64,000 bases of DNA from Blastocatellia bacterium (GTDB taxonomy: Bacteria; Acidobacteriota; Blastocatellia; UBA7656). Shown in pieces: positions 1 to 9,278 of the stretch (the first letter of the stretch is position 1; each line of letters opens with the position of its first letter). The DNA is taken from positions 124,001-188,000 of the forward strand of contig DATENM010000064.1 of the NCBI GenBank assembly GCA_035275065.1. Reading direction: 5' to 3'. The notes under the pieces were generated by a model, which was given only the letters and a program-made list of their open reading frames with translations, ran no database searches and was not told the DNA's origin. A program made the translations under genes and the position numbers.

Positions 1-826
1 CCTCTTCCGTCCGGTCGCCATTGGGCCGCGGCGTCAGCGATACGCGAATCGTGTCGCCGATGCCTTGTTGCAGCAGCACGCTCATGGCCGCTGTCGAAGC
101 GACGATCCCTTTGCTGCCCATGCCGGCTTCTGTCAGTCCCAGGTGCAGCGGGTAGTCGCAACGCGCTGCCAGGTCGCGATAGATGGCGATCAAATCTTGA
201 ACTTCAGAAACCTTGGCGCTGAGGATGATGGCATCGTGCGGCAGGCCGCAGCGCTCGGCCAGCTCGGCGGATTCCAGGGCGCTGACGACGACCGCTTCGC
301 GCATCACGTCGCGAGCGTCTTTGGGGTTGGCGCGTTTGGCGTTTTCGTCCATCAAACGGGTCAGCAGCGATTGATCGAGCGAGCCCCAGTTGACGCCGAT
401 GCGCACCGGCTTGCGGTTTTCGATGGCGACTTCGATCATCGCCTGAAAGTTTTTGTCGTGGTGCTGCCCCGGCCCGACGTTGCCGGGGTTGATGCGATAC
501 TTTGCCAGGGCGCGCGCGCAGTCGGGGTAGGCTTTCAGCAGGATGTGGCCATTGTAATGAAAGTCGCCGATGATCGGCACCGGAACGCCGCGCTCGGCGA
601 GGCGCTCGACGATGTGCGGCACAGCGGCGGCGGCCTGCTTGGTATTGACCGTCACTCGCACCAGTTCCGAGCCGGCGCGCGCCAACTGCTCACACTGCTC
701 GGTGGTGCCCGCGACATCCACCGTGTCGGTGTTGGTCATGGACTGCACGACGATGGGGTGCGGGCCGCCAACATGAATGCCGCCGACGTTAACCGCCACC
801 GATTTTCTGCGCTGAATCTCTGACAC
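1..826 (-). CDS. ispG: 4-hydroxy-3-methylbut-2-enyl diphosphate synthase IspG (GcpE), 3' end beyond window
   Basis: IspG converts methylerythritol cyclodiphosphate to HMBPP in the non-mevalonate isoprenoid pathway, using a [4Fe-4S] cluster in the cytosol. About 275 N-terminal codons are visible and match the TIM-barrel part of the family (VNVGGIHVGG, VQSMTNTDT, RVTVNTKQAA, RINPGNVG, GLTEAGMGSKG). The C-terminal domain with the cluster cysteines lies left of base 1, so catalytic completeness cannot be judged. The start is taken as GTG at 826-824 because a GAGGAG ribosome site lies at about 835-840 and the protein then begins MSEIQRRKSVAV, as in homologues. The upstream neighbour is divergent (YbjQ family). 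Confidence 0.93.
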   Translation of the reverse strand, partial: MSEIQRRKSVAVNVGGIHVGGPHPIVVQSMTNTDTVDVAGTTEQCEQLARAGSELVRVTVNTKQAAAAVPHIVERLAERGVPVPIIGDFHYNGHILLKAYPDCARALAKYRINPGNVGPGQHHDKNFQAMIEVAIENRKPVRIGVNWGSLDQSLLTRLMDENAKRANPKDARDVMREAVVVSALESAELAERCGLPHDAIILSAKVSEVQDLIAIYRDLAARCDYPLHLGLTEAGMGSKGIVASTAAMSVLLQQGIGDTIRVSLTPRPNGDRTEE

Positions 827-1038
827 GCAATTGCTCCTCGAAGGGTCAAGTTGAATGAAGATTGTAGCGGCTGGCCCCACGCGCCGCAATCCAGAGGGAG
901 CTCGGTCAGACCGCCCCTCGGTGATTCGTCCAACCAGCCGCGATTGCCCCAGAGTGATTCGCGCTTGCGTTTGCCGCGAGCCGGAATTATCTTTGCGGCA
1001 CTTGGAATCTCTAGGCGAAATGAAAGGCGAAAGAAACA

Positions 1039-1464
1039 ATGAAAGACAGACTCGAACATCTTGAACAGGCTCAGCAGAGCCTCAACGCCAACGCCCCCTA
1101 TCAGGTGTCGCAAGGCTACCGGCTGTCGCCGCACATGGTGACGACGGCCTTCACGCTCGACGGCTTCAAGATCGCCCGCAACCTCGGCGTCGTACGCGGC
1201 ATCACTGTGCGCTCGCGGTCAATCTTCGGCACGCTCGGCGGCACGTTTCAAACGATTGTCGGCGGCAACATCACGGCCTTTACCAAGCTCTGCGAAGTTG
1301 CCCGCGCCGAAGCCTTCGAGATACTGATCCAACACGCCAGCGAGATCGGCGCTAACGCCATCATCGGCATGCGCTATGACGCCAATGAGATTATGAACGG
1401 CGTCACCGAAGTCCTGGCCTACGGCACGGCGGTCGTCGTCGCGCCGCTTGATCCCGAAGGCTGA
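1039..1464 (+). CDS. YbjQ/UPF0145 family protein
   Basis: This 141-residue protein carries the YbjQ-type (UPF0145) domain over roughly residues 28-137. Landmarks are TAFTLDGFKIARNLGVVRGI near the start, the GGNITAFTKLCEVARAEAF segment, and the end motif GANAIIGMRYDAN followed by an AYGTAVVV strand. The family forms small ring-like oligomers and is sometimes described as heavy-metal-binding; its biochemical role is not established. The N-terminal 25 residues are an extra polar extension. The start ATG follows AAAGGCGAAAGAAACA. The gene is divergent from ispG with a 212-bp spacer and appears to be monocistronic. Confidence 0.8.
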   Translation: MKDRLEHLEQAQQSLNANAPYQVSQGYRLSPHMVTTAFTLDGFKIARNLGVVRGITVRSRSIFGTLGGTFQTIVGGNITAFTKLCEVARAEAFEILIQHASEIGANAIIGMRYDANEIMNGVTEVLAYGTAVVVAPLDPEG

Positions 1465-1531
1465 AACGGGACCGCGGAAAGCGGTTGAGCGTTTGGCGGT
1501 GCGCCAGAGCGGATTGCCCGCCGCCGGCGCT

Positions 1532-4012
1532 TTATTCACGGCGTAAAGCAATCATCGGATCAACGCGGGTGGCCCGCCGCGCCGGCAGGTAGCAGGCCAC
1601 CAGCGCCACGCCGATCAGCAATAACGTAATCGCTATAAATGTCGGCGCATCGGTTGCGCTCACGCCATACAACAGGCTGCGCAGCCAGCGGCTCAGGACG
1701 AGCGCCGCGGCTAAACCAATCACGACGCCCAACAAGACCAGGCGCAAGCCCTGGCCGATGACCAGCTTCAACAGGTCTCGCGGCTGCGCGCCCAGCGCCA
1801 TGCGAATGCCAAACTCATGCGTGCGTTGCGTGACGACATAGGAAACCACGCTGTAAATCCCAACCGCCGAAAGCAATAATGCGACCCCGCCGAACGACGC
1901 CAGCAACATGGTGTGGAAACGCGGCTCGGCGACGACATCAGATAACAATTCATTCATCGTCTGGATGCCAGGGGCCGGCAAACTTCTATTCAGCGCCTTG
2001 ATCTCATCGCGTACCGCATCGGCGATGCCCGACGCGTTGTCGTCCGTCCGCACCAGCAGCTCCGGCGTTTGCATCGGCCATTGCCAGTACGGCACATAGA
2101 TGACCGGCGCGGCTTCGGCGTTCAGGTTCAGCCGTCGAGTATCGGCGGCGACGCCGACGATCTCGCTCCACGGCGATGCCGCCTGCGGATTCGGGCCGGC
2201 AGGTTGCCCCTGCGTGCGGCCCTGCATCGCCAGCCGTTGGCCTATCGGGTTTTCATCCGGGTAGTAGCGCCGCGCAAAGCTTTCATTGATGATCACGACG
2301 GCGGGCGCTTCAAAGGTATCGCGCTCGGTGAAGGCGCGGCCTTGCTGCAAAGGAACTCCCAGCGTGCGAAAGTAGTCCGGCGTGACGCCCGCGAAGTAGG
2401 TGAGCACCGGCTCGTCCATCTGGCGGTTTTCAAACAGAATGGGTTGGCGCGGCGAGGTGTTGTCGCGCGGCAAGGCGTTGATGGCGGCGACCGATTGCAC
2501 GCCGGGCCGCGCTCGCAGCCGTCCGATCAATTCCCGCAAAGTCACTTGCGGGCGCGTCGTCGTCGGTCGTATCCAGGTGGTGAAACCGGAGATTGAAAAA
2601 TCTAATCTTGCCACCAGCAGGTGATCGGGTTGAAAGCCGCGATTGATCGTCACCAGCCGCACGAAGCTTCCGATCATCAGCCCCGCGCCCACCAGCAGCG
2701 TCAAAGACAGCGCGACTTCGGCAACAATCAAGGCGCGGCGCAGGCGGTTCTGGGTTGAAGCAGCCGTAGCCGACCTGCCGCCTTCTTTCAGCGCCGTGTT
2801 CAAGTCGAGCCGGGTCGCTTCGAGCGCCGGCGCAAGGCCGCAGATTAGACTGGTCAACAAAGACACGGCCAACGTAAAGCCGAGCGCCCAGGCGTCGAGT
2901 CGCGCGGTTTGCAAGCGCGGAACTTGATCCGCGCTCGTCGCGATCAGCAGTCGAAGTCCACTCCACGCCAGCAACAAGCCAAGCACGCCGCCGGCGAGCG
3001 CGACCAGAAGATTCTCCGCGAGCAATTGCCCGACGACTCGCCAGCGGCTGGCGCCGAGGGCCAGGCGAATGACGATCTCTTTTTGCCGCGCGGCGGCGCG
3101 CGCCAGCGTCAGGTTCGCGACGTTGGCGCACGCAATCAACAAGACCGCTGCGATCACGCCCCACAACACCCACAACGCCGTTTGTAAATTGCGGCCCACG
3201 GTCTGTTCGAGCAACGGCACGACGACGACCTGTGAGCCGACGTTCTGCTGCGGAAATTTTTCTTCGATGCGCGCCTGAATCAGGTTCATTTCCTGTTGCG
3301 CTTGCGCCAGCGTCACGCCCGCTTTGAGCCGCGCCAGCACTGACAACCAATGGCCGGCGCGCCGATCCAGCGGCAGGCCGTTCCAACCCGCGGGCAGCCA
3401 GATTTCCGTCTTGCCTGGAAATTGAAAGCCCGGCGGCATGACGCCGACAATCGTGTAATCGCGCCGCCCATAGGTGTCGAGCGTCACCGTTTGCCCAAGC
3501 GCACTTTCATCCCCGCCGAAACGCTGTCGCCAGAATTCGTAGCCGATGACCGCGACGCGGTTGCCTTGCTTCTGATCTTCTTCCTGCAACAAGGCGCGGC
3601 CTTTGAGCGGTTGCACGCCGAGCGTCGCAAACAGCGTCGAGGCGACGTAGCTGCACCTGACCTTTTCGCTGCCTTCAGCGGTCACAAGGTTGAATTCGCT
3701 GTCGCCCGTCCAGGACGCGAGGTGTGAAAAGCTATGTTGCTCGGCCTGCCAATCGGCGAAATCCGGAGGCGTGACAAACTCCTGCTCAAAGCCGCGGCTC
3801 GTCGCATCGGGAAGCTTGCGTTCCCACAGCATCACCAGCCGCCCTGGTTCCGCAAACGGCAAAGGCTTGAGCAAAACGCCATTGATGATGCTGAAAATCA
3901 TGGTGTTGGCGCCGACGCCGAGCGCCAATGTGATGACGGCTACAGCCGTGAAGCCGGGACTCTTCAGCAACATTCGCGCGCCGTAGCGCAGGTCTCGCCA
4001 CAGGGTTTCCAA
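1532..4012 (-). CDS. ADOP-family ABC transporter permease (short form, MacB/FtsX-like)
   Basis: An 826-residue membrane protein of the acidobacterial duplicated orphan permease family. It has two MacB-type periplasmic core plus FtsX-like permease units in tandem. The first membrane helix follows LLKSPGFTAVAVITLALGVG, and the C-terminus ends in the typical PARRATRVDPMIALRRE. The role is presumed to be mechanotransmission or efflux by analogy with MacB; no ATPase gene adjoins it. The start is placed at TTG 4012-4010 because AAGGAGG lies at 4019-4025, five bases upstream, and the protein then begins at the family motif ETLWRDLRYGARML. This form lacks the N-terminal charged segment seen in the second ADOP protein of this window, and it has no PadR partner. 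It follows the FG-GAP gene by 70 bp on the same strand, so the two may be co-transcribed. Confidence 0.85.
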   Translation of the reverse strand: METLWRDLRYGARMLLKSPGFTAVAVITLALGVGANTMIFSIINGVLLKPLPFAEPGRLVMLWERKLPDATSRGFEQEFVTPPDFADWQAEQHSFSHLASWTGDSEFNLVTAEGSEKVRCSYVASTLFATLGVQPLKGRALLQEEDQKQGNRVAVIGYEFWRQRFGGDESALGQTVTLDTYGRRDYTIVGVMPPGFQFPGKTEIWLPAGWNGLPLDRRAGHWLSVLARLKAGVTLAQAQQEMNLIQARIEEKFPQQNVGSQVVVVPLLEQTVGRNLQTALWVLWGVIAAVLLIACANVANLTLARAAARQKEIVIRLALGASRWRVVGQLLAENLLVALAGGVLGLLLAWSGLRLLIATSADQVPRLQTARLDAWALGFTLAVSLLTSLICGLAPALEATRLDLNTALKEGGRSATAASTQNRLRRALIVAEVALSLTLLVGAGLMIGSFVRLVTINRGFQPDHLLVARLDFSISGFTTWIRPTTTRPQVTLRELIGRLRARPGVQSVAAINALPRDNTSPRQPILFENRQMDEPVLTYFAGVTPDYFRTLGVPLQQGRAFTERDTFEAPAVVIINESFARRYYPDENPIGQRLAMQGRTQGQPAGPNPQAASPWSEIVGVAADTRRLNLNAEAAPVIYVPYWQWPMQTPELLVRTDDNASGIADAVRDEIKALNRSLPAPGIQTMNELLSDVVAEPRFHTMLLASFGGVALLLSAVGIYSVVSYVVTQRTHEFGIRMALGAQPRDLLKLVIGQGLRLVLLGVVIGLAAALVLSRWLRSLLYGVSATDAPTFIAITLLLIGVALVACYLPARRATRVDPMIALRRE

Positions 4013-4082
4013 ACGCCGCCTCCTTAGAGCGGTATTCAATCGGGTGTAGCGCCATCTGTTAGATTGCGCTACATGGATGGCC

Positions 4083-5231
4083 TTATCTGTGCAACAGCAC
4101 GGTGACCGCTTTGCCTTCAAAGCTGGAAGCGACCACGTCGGGCTCGCCGTCCTGGTTGATATCCCCGACGGCCAGATAATAAGCGCCGGGGCCGGCGGCA
4201 AACGGCGAGCCCGCCGCCGGCGTCAGTCCGCTTTTGCCGTTGAGCAGCACCGTGACACTGTTCTCGGTCGCCAGGACAAGATCATTCTGCTTATCCCGGT
4301 TGACATCGGCAACCACGACGGCCCACGCTAAACCACCCAGGTCATAAGGCGACGCGGGCGCGGGCGCAAACTTGCCGCCGCTCCGATTCAGCAGGATGCT
4401 CAGAAGATTTTCGCCATGAGTGATGACGATGTCTGTGCGCCCGTCACCATCCAGATCCCCCAGCGTCACGTAGCGCGGCGATTGCGGCAAGGCGGTTTCT
4501 CCGCTGCTCTTGAACGCGCCTTTGCCGTCGCCGCGCAGCACCACCATGCGGCCAGGGCCCGTAAGCTCGCCGGCCCCGCCGCTCACGACGACAACATCAA
4601 GATGCCCATCACCATCCAGATCACCAAAGGCGAAGGCATAGCGTCCCTCGCCAGCCGGAAAGGTTGCCGTCGGCCCTTGCGAGAAACCGCCACGCCCGTT
4701 GCCGATCAGAGTCGCGAAGGCGTTCTGGCGATTGTTGGTTGTGATGATGTCCAGTTGTCCATCTTCGTTAATGTCGGCGAGCTGCAAGCTCTGCCCGGTG
4801 AAATCGGCGGATGCGCGGGCAACGAAAGGCGAGCCCGGCGCCGGGCTGAACCTGCCACTGCCATCGCCGAGAAAGATGTCTACGGCAGCGCCTTCGCTGT
4901 TCGTGACGCAGAGGTCGAGCCGACCATCGCCGTTGACATCTCCGAGTTTGATGTCTCCCGGGGAATAGGCGAGCGTCATCGGGCTGCCGGCAGCCGCCGC
5001 AAAACGCCCGGTCCCGTCGCCGAGATATACCCGCACTTCTCGACGTTGCAAATGCTGGGTCAGCAGGTCGAGCCGGCCATCGCGGTTGATGTCGGCGAGA
5101 ACGACGCGCCCGGAGCCTTCGCCGACGGTCACCGGCGAGCCAGGGGCCGGGCGAAAGAGCGGGCTTTGTGCGTAGACGTTCATGGCGCAGCCCATAGCGA
5201 TAGAGGCGATCAGGATTGGAAAACGTTTCAT
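4083..5231 (-). CDS. Secreted FG-GAP/VCBS repeat beta-propeller protein
   Basis: A 382-residue exported protein. A signal peptide (MKRFPILIASIAMGCAMNVYAQ) is followed by about seven FG-GAP/VCBS repeats. Each has a calcium-binding-like loop: DINRDGRLD, DVNGDGRLD, DINEDGQLD, DLDGDGHLD, DLDGDGRTD, DVNRDKQND and DINQDGEPD. This suggests a single seven-bladed, integrin-like propeller with no other domain. Its ligand is unknown; such proteins often bind other proteins or sugars outside the cell. The start at 5231 is chosen because a GGGAGAAG site lies just upstream and the signal peptide then begins cleanly; longer in-frame starts add only polar residues. The ADOP permease follows on the same strand. 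Confidence 0.85.
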   Translation of the reverse strand: MKRFPILIASIAMGCAMNVYAQSPLFRPAPGSPVTVGEGSGRVVLADINRDGRLDLLTQHLQRREVRVYLGDGTGRFAAAAGSPMTLAYSPGDIKLGDVNGDGRLDLCVTNSEGAAVDIFLGDGSGRFSPAPGSPFVARASADFTGQSLQLADINEDGQLDIITTNNRQNAFATLIGNGRGGFSQGPTATFPAGEGRYAFAFGDLDGDGHLDVVVVSGGAGELTGPGRMVVLRGDGKGAFKSSGETALPQSPRYVTLGDLDGDGRTDIVITHGENLLSILLNRSGGKFAPAPASPYDLGGLAWAVVVADVNRDKQNDLVLATENSVTVLLNGKSGLTPAAGSPFAAGPGAYYLAVGDINQDGEPDVVASSFEGKAVTVLLHR

Positions 5232-5426
5232 CGACTTCTTCTCCCTACTTGTTGCTCTGTCGAAGAGGATGTGGACCTGAACAGCTTGTCCGTTCACCCA
5301 TCAGACGGGACTGCTGACGATTTTCTTCCCAGCCCTTCCAAACTGTCCTGCGCCCGCGGCGGTTAATCATTGCGCCGGAATCTGCGATGATCCGCCTTCG
5401 ATCCAACGGGGAGGAACGATCAAGGA

Positions 5427-5600
5427 ATGAGTGAAGCCATCCGCAAGCGGTTGCGGCGTTACGAGTACATAGACCTGGCGTTAAAGCCGGTGACGGATGA
5501 CGAGATTGAAACACGCGAGTTGTTCCAATCCGAGGAAGCGCATGCCTACATGGTTCAGGTGCAGCGCCACGAAAAGATGCGGCAAGGCGAAGCGGTCTGA
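5427..5600 (+). CDS. Small hypothetical protein (57 aa)
   Basis: A 57-codon ORF, MSEAIRKRLRRYEYIDL...MRQGEAV, ending in TGA at 5598-5600. GGGGAGGAA lies about 10-18 bases and AAGGA about 2-6 bases upstream of the ATG. The product is highly charged, predicted helical and without a membrane segment or recognised motif. It is convergent with the M50B-like gene, with 26 bp between them, and divergent from the FG-GAP gene. I do not recognise the family; coding status rests on the ribosome site and on how tightly the ORF fits between its neighbours. Confidence 0.5.
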   Translation: MSEAIRKRLRRYEYIDLALKPVTDDEIETRELFQSEEAHAYMVQVQRHEKMRQGEAV

Positions 5601-5626
5601 TGATCGCGTTCTTTTGCCTGAACGCC

Positions 5627-6400
5627 TCACCAGCGTGGTTGCGCCACGTCAGCCGTGTGATCGGTTAACAGGTTCGGTATCAACGGCGCGGCAAGCTCGG
5701 CGCGCTGGCGCAGGCTGCGGTAATAGATCAACAGCGTCGCGCCGAGCATCACGACGGCAAGCGCCGACCAGCCAAATGCCCAGGCGATGGCCGGGATGAT
5801 GCCATTGGTCGCTTCCGCCATCAGCCGCGCATCGGTGTGGACGCCGGGATCATAAGCCGAAAGAAACAGCAGCGCCCGCAGATCATAAAGCGCGTTTAGC
5901 ACACATTGCACGGCGAAAAAGCTCATGACGAAGTGCGTCAGCTTCGGCTTCGCCTTCCACGCCATCAGCAAGCCGCCCGCGCCAAAAATCAGCCCCGTCA
6001 GCCACGCGAGTAGATTGCCGCCGAACAATACCGTGATCAGCAGAAGCAGCGCCCCCGTGGCCATCGCCGCGGGGCGCGCATTGCGCGCACGCCTGAGCGT
6101 CAGCAACAGCCCTGAGCCATACAGCATCGTCGCCAGATAGCCGGCGCTGGCAACGATCAACGTCCAGCCGCCCGCGACCTGCGTGACGCCATTGCCGTTC
6201 CAATCAAGCCCAATCCGCCGTACGCTGCCGGAGGTAATCAGCGCGGCAATCGCATGGCCGGCTTCGTGCACCATCGTGACAAACATTCGGATTGGCCAGG
6301 TGATCACGCCGGCAAACGGGATGAACCACAGCGCCAGCGTCAGCAGCGAGGCGAACACCAGCAATCGGAACGACTCTTTGACCTCAAGTCTGTTTTGCAT
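5627..6400 (-). CDS. M50B-like integral membrane zinc metalloprotease
   Basis: A 257-residue multi-pass membrane protein. The HEAGH motif at residues 45-49 supplies the zinc ligands and catalytic glutamate typical of M50/M50B site-2-protease-like enzymes. About six to seven hydrophobic segments follow (for example residues 11-31, 80-98, 113-150 and 210-230). The second metal-ligand region is not obvious, so proteolytic activity is inferred from the first motif only. ATG 6400 is preceded by GAGGTAATC. The gene lies between a small ORF and a CheR-like methyltransferase; no substrate such as an anti-sigma factor is adjacent. Confidence 0.75.
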   Translation of the reverse strand: MQNRLEVKESFRLLVFASLLTLALWFIPFAGVITWPIRMFVTMVHEAGHAIAALITSGSVRRIGLDWNGNGVTQVAGGWTLIVASAGYLATMLYGSGLLLTLRRARNARPAAMATGALLLLITVLFGGNLLAWLTGLIFGAGGLLMAWKAKPKLTHFVMSFFAVQCVLNALYDLRALLFLSAYDPGVHTDARLMAEATNGIIPAIAWAFGWSALAVVMLGATLLIYYRSLRQRAELAAPLIPNLLTDHTADVAQPRW

Positions 6401-6456
6401 GATTACCTCGTCTTACGCTGCCGTCGCCTGCAAGGTTCGCCCGCCGTCCGCCCGCG

Positions 6457-7284
6457 TCAGGCTCTGATAAAAAAGCCATCCGGCAATTGGCGGACGGCTT
6501 TCAGGCGCGAGTGGCGAATGTAGCCGGCTTCGTTCTTCATCACCACCAGCCAGCCGCCGGGCCTGAGCGCCGCGGCGAAGCGTTCGACCGTCTGGCGGAT
6601 CGCCAGCGCGTGAAAATAGAGCAACAGGTTATTGCAGATGATCAGGTCGAATGGCTGATGAAGGTGCTGCCAGAACTTCGCGTCATAGACGTTGGCGCGG
6701 CGAAAGGCAATCATCCGGCGCAGGTTCGGCTCAACCAGATAGTGCCGCTCGCGCCCCTGCAACTCGCCCTTCGTGAAATAGCGATGGCGCAGGTCTGCAT
6801 CAATCAAGCGAATGGCCGATTGCGGATAAGAGCCCTGGCTGGCGGCGATGATCGCCGCGCCGCGCAGGTCGGTCGCCATCAAGTGCGGCTTCCAGGTCTC
6901 GCTCGCCGGCAGGCTTTCGTTGACAATGATGGCCAGCGAGTAAGCCTCTTCGCCGGTCGAGCAGGCAGCACACCAGAGATCGAGCCGCCGCTCTTTGTGA
7001 CGCGCCGCCATCAACTCAGGAATGATCCGCTGTTTAATCGCCGCGAACTGTTGCGGCTCGCGGAAAAAGCGGGTCTCACTGTTGCAGAGACTTTCGGCAA
7101 GCGCCTGCTGCTCGCCCGCCGAGGTGATCGCCATGCGGCTATAGACCAGGTGATCGAGCCCGAGCCGCGCCGCTTTGCGCTCAATGGCGGCGAGCAGAAA
7201 GTCGCGCCCCGCCGCGCCGCCCTGCCAGCCATAACGCGCCGCCAGGACTTGCTCAAGCGGCTTGATGTGCGGATTGCCATTCAT
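6457..7284 (-). CDS. CheR-family protein-glutamate O-methyltransferase (orphan)
   Basis: A 275-residue SAM-dependent methyltransferase of the CheR family. The N-terminal helical region contains NSETRFFRE (residues 68-76). The SAM-binding motif follows at WCAACSTGEEAYSLA (about 104-118), and NNLLLYF lies further on. CheR enzymes methylate chemoreceptor glutamates. No chemotaxis or receptor gene is in the window, so this could act in another signalling pathway. The start at 7284 (MNGNPHIKPLEQVL) is chosen because the longer frame to 7374 runs through a repeat-rich spacer and is low in plausible residues; its ribosome site is weak. The spacer to moaC holds a heptamer inverted repeat. Confidence 0.88.
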   Translation of the reverse strand: MNGNPHIKPLEQVLAARYGWQGGAAGRDFLLAAIERKAARLGLDHLVYSRMAITSAGEQQALAESLCNSETRFFREPQQFAAIKQRIIPELMAARHKERRLDLWCAACSTGEEAYSLAIIVNESLPASETWKPHLMATDLRGAAIIAASQGSYPQSAIRLIDADLRHRYFTKGELQGRERHYLVEPNLRRMIAFRRANVYDAKFWQHLHQPFDLIICNNLLLYFHALAIRQTVERFAAALRPGGWLVVMKNEAGYIRHSRLKAVRQLPDGFFIRA

Positions 7285-7291
7285 AAAAACA

Positions 7292-7388
7292 GTGACAGGT
7301 GACAGGTGACAAGGGATAAGTAAAACTGCGCGTGCCGAGGCTTGCCAGGCAGCGGGGTGACAGCGTCTCGTCACTCGTCACTTGTCAC
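7292..7388. repeat. Inverted heptamer repeat (GTGACAR x3 / YGTCAC x3)
   Basis: Three tandem 7-bp units GTGACAG, GTGACAG, GTGACAA at 7292-7312 face three inverted units TCGTCAC, TCGTCAC, TTGTCAC at 7368-7388, separated by 55 bp. The right arm overlaps the 3' end of moaC, so the last residues of MoaC (VTSDE and the stop) are encoded by repeat units. It has the same architecture as the repeats at 34576-34705 and 38485-38616. Confidence 0.8.
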
Positions 7389-7853
7389 CATCCTCTGGTA
7401 GTTGCCCGAACGCCCGCCGGTTTTCGATTCCAGGCGGATGTCTGTAATTTCCATCGCTTTATCCACCGCCTTGCACATATCGTAAAGCGTCAGCGCGGCG
7501 ACGGCGGCGGCGGTCAGTGCTTCCATCTCGACGCCGGTCTTGCCGTCTGTGCGGGCCGTCGCCGTGATCTTGACGCCGTCGCCGTTGAGGTCAAGTTGCA
7601 CGTCTGCATGGCTGAGCGGCAGCGGATGGCAGAGCGGGATCAGTTCAGCCGTGCGCTTGGCCGCCATGATGCCTGCGAGCCGGGCGACTTCTAACGGATC
7701 GCCTTTCGGCGTGCGATGGTCGCGGATCGCCTGCACGGTGGCCGCGGCCATGCGGACAAAGCCGCTGGCGGTGGCGGTGCGTGCCGTCACTGGCTTATCG
7801 CCAACGTCCACCATGCGGGCGCGGCCTTCGTCGTCCATGTGTGTCAGCGTCAT
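7371..7853 (-). CDS. moaC: Cyclic pyranopterin monophosphate synthase MoaC
   Basis: A 160-residue MoaC. In molybdenum cofactor biosynthesis it turns the 3',8-cyclo-GTP product of MoaA into cyclic pyranopterin monophosphate. Family landmarks are RMVDVGDKPVTARTATA, AAKRTAELIPLCHPLPLSH, EMEALTAAAVAALTLYDMCK and DKAMEITDIRLESKTGG, covering the whole usual length. The start at 7853 (MTLTHMDDEGR) is preferred over 7874 because AGGGA lies seven bases before it. It is just downstream of moeA on the same strand, a natural Moco operon. The C-terminal residues after SGNYQRM derive from the inverted repeat described separately. Confidence 0.95.
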   Translation of the reverse strand: MTLTHMDDEGRARMVDVGDKPVTARTATASGFVRMAAATVQAIRDHRTPKGDPLEVARLAGIMAAKRTAELIPLCHPLPLSHADVQLDLNGDGVKITATARTDGKTGVEMEALTAAAVAALTLYDMCKAVDKAMEITDIRLESKTGGRSGNYQRMVTSDE

Positions 7854-7889
7854 AATGCGTTCCCTGTAATGCAAGCGCGCGCGCTTGCG

Positions 7890-9098
7890 CTACGTCAGGT
7901 CCGGGCCGAGCGCGAGGGCTTCGACCATTTCGCCTTCGTTGATCGCGTGGGTCTCTTCGCGAACGATGATCAGGGCATCAGCCTTCATGAAGGCGACGAG
8001 ATCGGACGAGCCGCCCCACTTCAAAGACTCGACCCGCGCGCCGCCTTCGCGAATGAAGAGGCGGGCCGGCAGATAGCTGCGGCGATTCGAGGCATCCTTG
8101 ATCGCATGCACAAGCCGAGCAGTGACGGTCGGCAGCAGCGCCTCGCTTGCCCCCTGCAAGCGGCGAATGGCCGGGCGCGCAAAGACATTAAACGTCACAG
8201 AGGTCGAGACAGGGTTGCCGGGCAGCCCGAAAAAGTAAGTTTCACCGCGCCGGGCGAAGACCGTCGGCTTGCCGGGGCGAATGCTGACTTGATCGAAGTA
8301 GACCTCTGCGCCCATCTCTTTGAGCGCCGCTTTGACCAGATCGTAATCGCCCATCGAAACGCCGCCCGAAGTAATCACCACCTGGCTTGAGTCGGCGGCC
8401 CGCGACAAGGCGGCGCAGGTTGCCGGCAGCGAGTCTTCGACGGTGCCGAGGTTTTCGACCAGCGCGCCGGCGCTCTCGGCATAGGCGGCGATGGTATAAG
8501 CGTTTGAGTTGCGAATCTGCGCGCCCGTAGGCTTGCGAGTGACGTCAATCAATTCGCTGCCCGTCGAAAGCACCGCGACGCGCGGGCGACGCCCGACACG
8601 CAGCCGCGCATAGCCGAAGCTGGCAAGCGCCGCCAGCGTGGCTGCGCCAATGGCGTGCCCGCTCGCCATCACCTGTTCGCCGGCGGCGACTTCGCTGGCG
8701 CGGCGGGTAATGAACTGCCCTTCTTTGACCGCTTCGTGGATGATGACGTGGCCGCCTGCCGCCTCTGTGACTTCAACCTTCTGGACGGCGTCAGCGCCGC
8801 GGGGCACCGGTGCGCCGGTAAAGATTTTAATCGCTTCGCCGGCCTGCACCTCGCCGCCATAGCTTGCGCCTGCGGCAATTTCGCCGATGACCTTCAAGCG
8901 TGCCGGCGGGCGGGCGACGTCTGCTGCGCGCAAGGCGTAACCGTCCATGCGGGCGCGGTCAAATGGCGGCATGTCGAGATCGGCGATGATGGCTTCAGCA
9001 AGAATGCGGCGGTGTGCCTGGTCGAGCGCGACCGATTCCGCGCCGAGCGGTTCGACGTGATCGAGGACGATGCTGAGCGCCTCATCAACGGAGATCAT
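7890..9098 (-). CDS. moeA: Molybdopterin molybdenumtransferase MoeA
   Basis: A 402-residue MoeA, which inserts molybdate into adenylylated molybdopterin at the last step of Moco synthesis. The N-terminal linker domain has DMPPFDRARMDGYALRAADV. The MoCF-binding core has VAVLSTGSELID, SGGVSMGDYD and FFGLPGNPVS. The C-terminal beta-barrel domain begins near residue 325. The length is typical. moaC follows 36 bp downstream on the same strand. No mogA, moaA or moaE is in the window. The ribosome site before ATG 9098 is weak. Confidence 0.95.
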   Translation of the reverse strand: MISVDEALSIVLDHVEPLGAESVALDQAHRRILAEAIIADLDMPPFDRARMDGYALRAADVARPPARLKVIGEIAAGASYGGEVQAGEAIKIFTGAPVPRGADAVQKVEVTEAAGGHVIIHEAVKEGQFITRRASEVAAGEQVMASGHAIGAATLAALASFGYARLRVGRRPRVAVLSTGSELIDVTRKPTGAQIRNSNAYTIAAYAESAGALVENLGTVEDSLPATCAALSRAADSSQVVITSGGVSMGDYDLVKAALKEMGAEVYFDQVSIRPGKPTVFARRGETYFFGLPGNPVSTSVTFNVFARPAIRRLQGASEALLPTVTARLVHAIKDASNRRSYLPARLFIREGGARVESLKWGGSSDLVAFMKADALIIVREETHAINEGEMVEALALGPDLT

Positions 9099-9278
9099 AA
9101 AGCGTGCGGTATACAGAAAAGTTGAGGGATGAAATTGCGCTGCGAGGGCTGTCGTTCGCGCTCTTTAATCGCCCAGCGACTAACTCACTGGAGTCAGCCA
9201 GGATGGCAATACTAATGCAGGAGTGAAGCGCGTGGCAAGCACGGCAGGAATCGGCTCAGGGTCTATTCATTCTTGGGG

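Noticed and set aside
65..823. Plus-strand frame of 252 codons opposite ispG
   Set aside because: It mirrors the ispG coding sequence; GC-rich genes give long antisense frames, and it has no ribosome site or domain.
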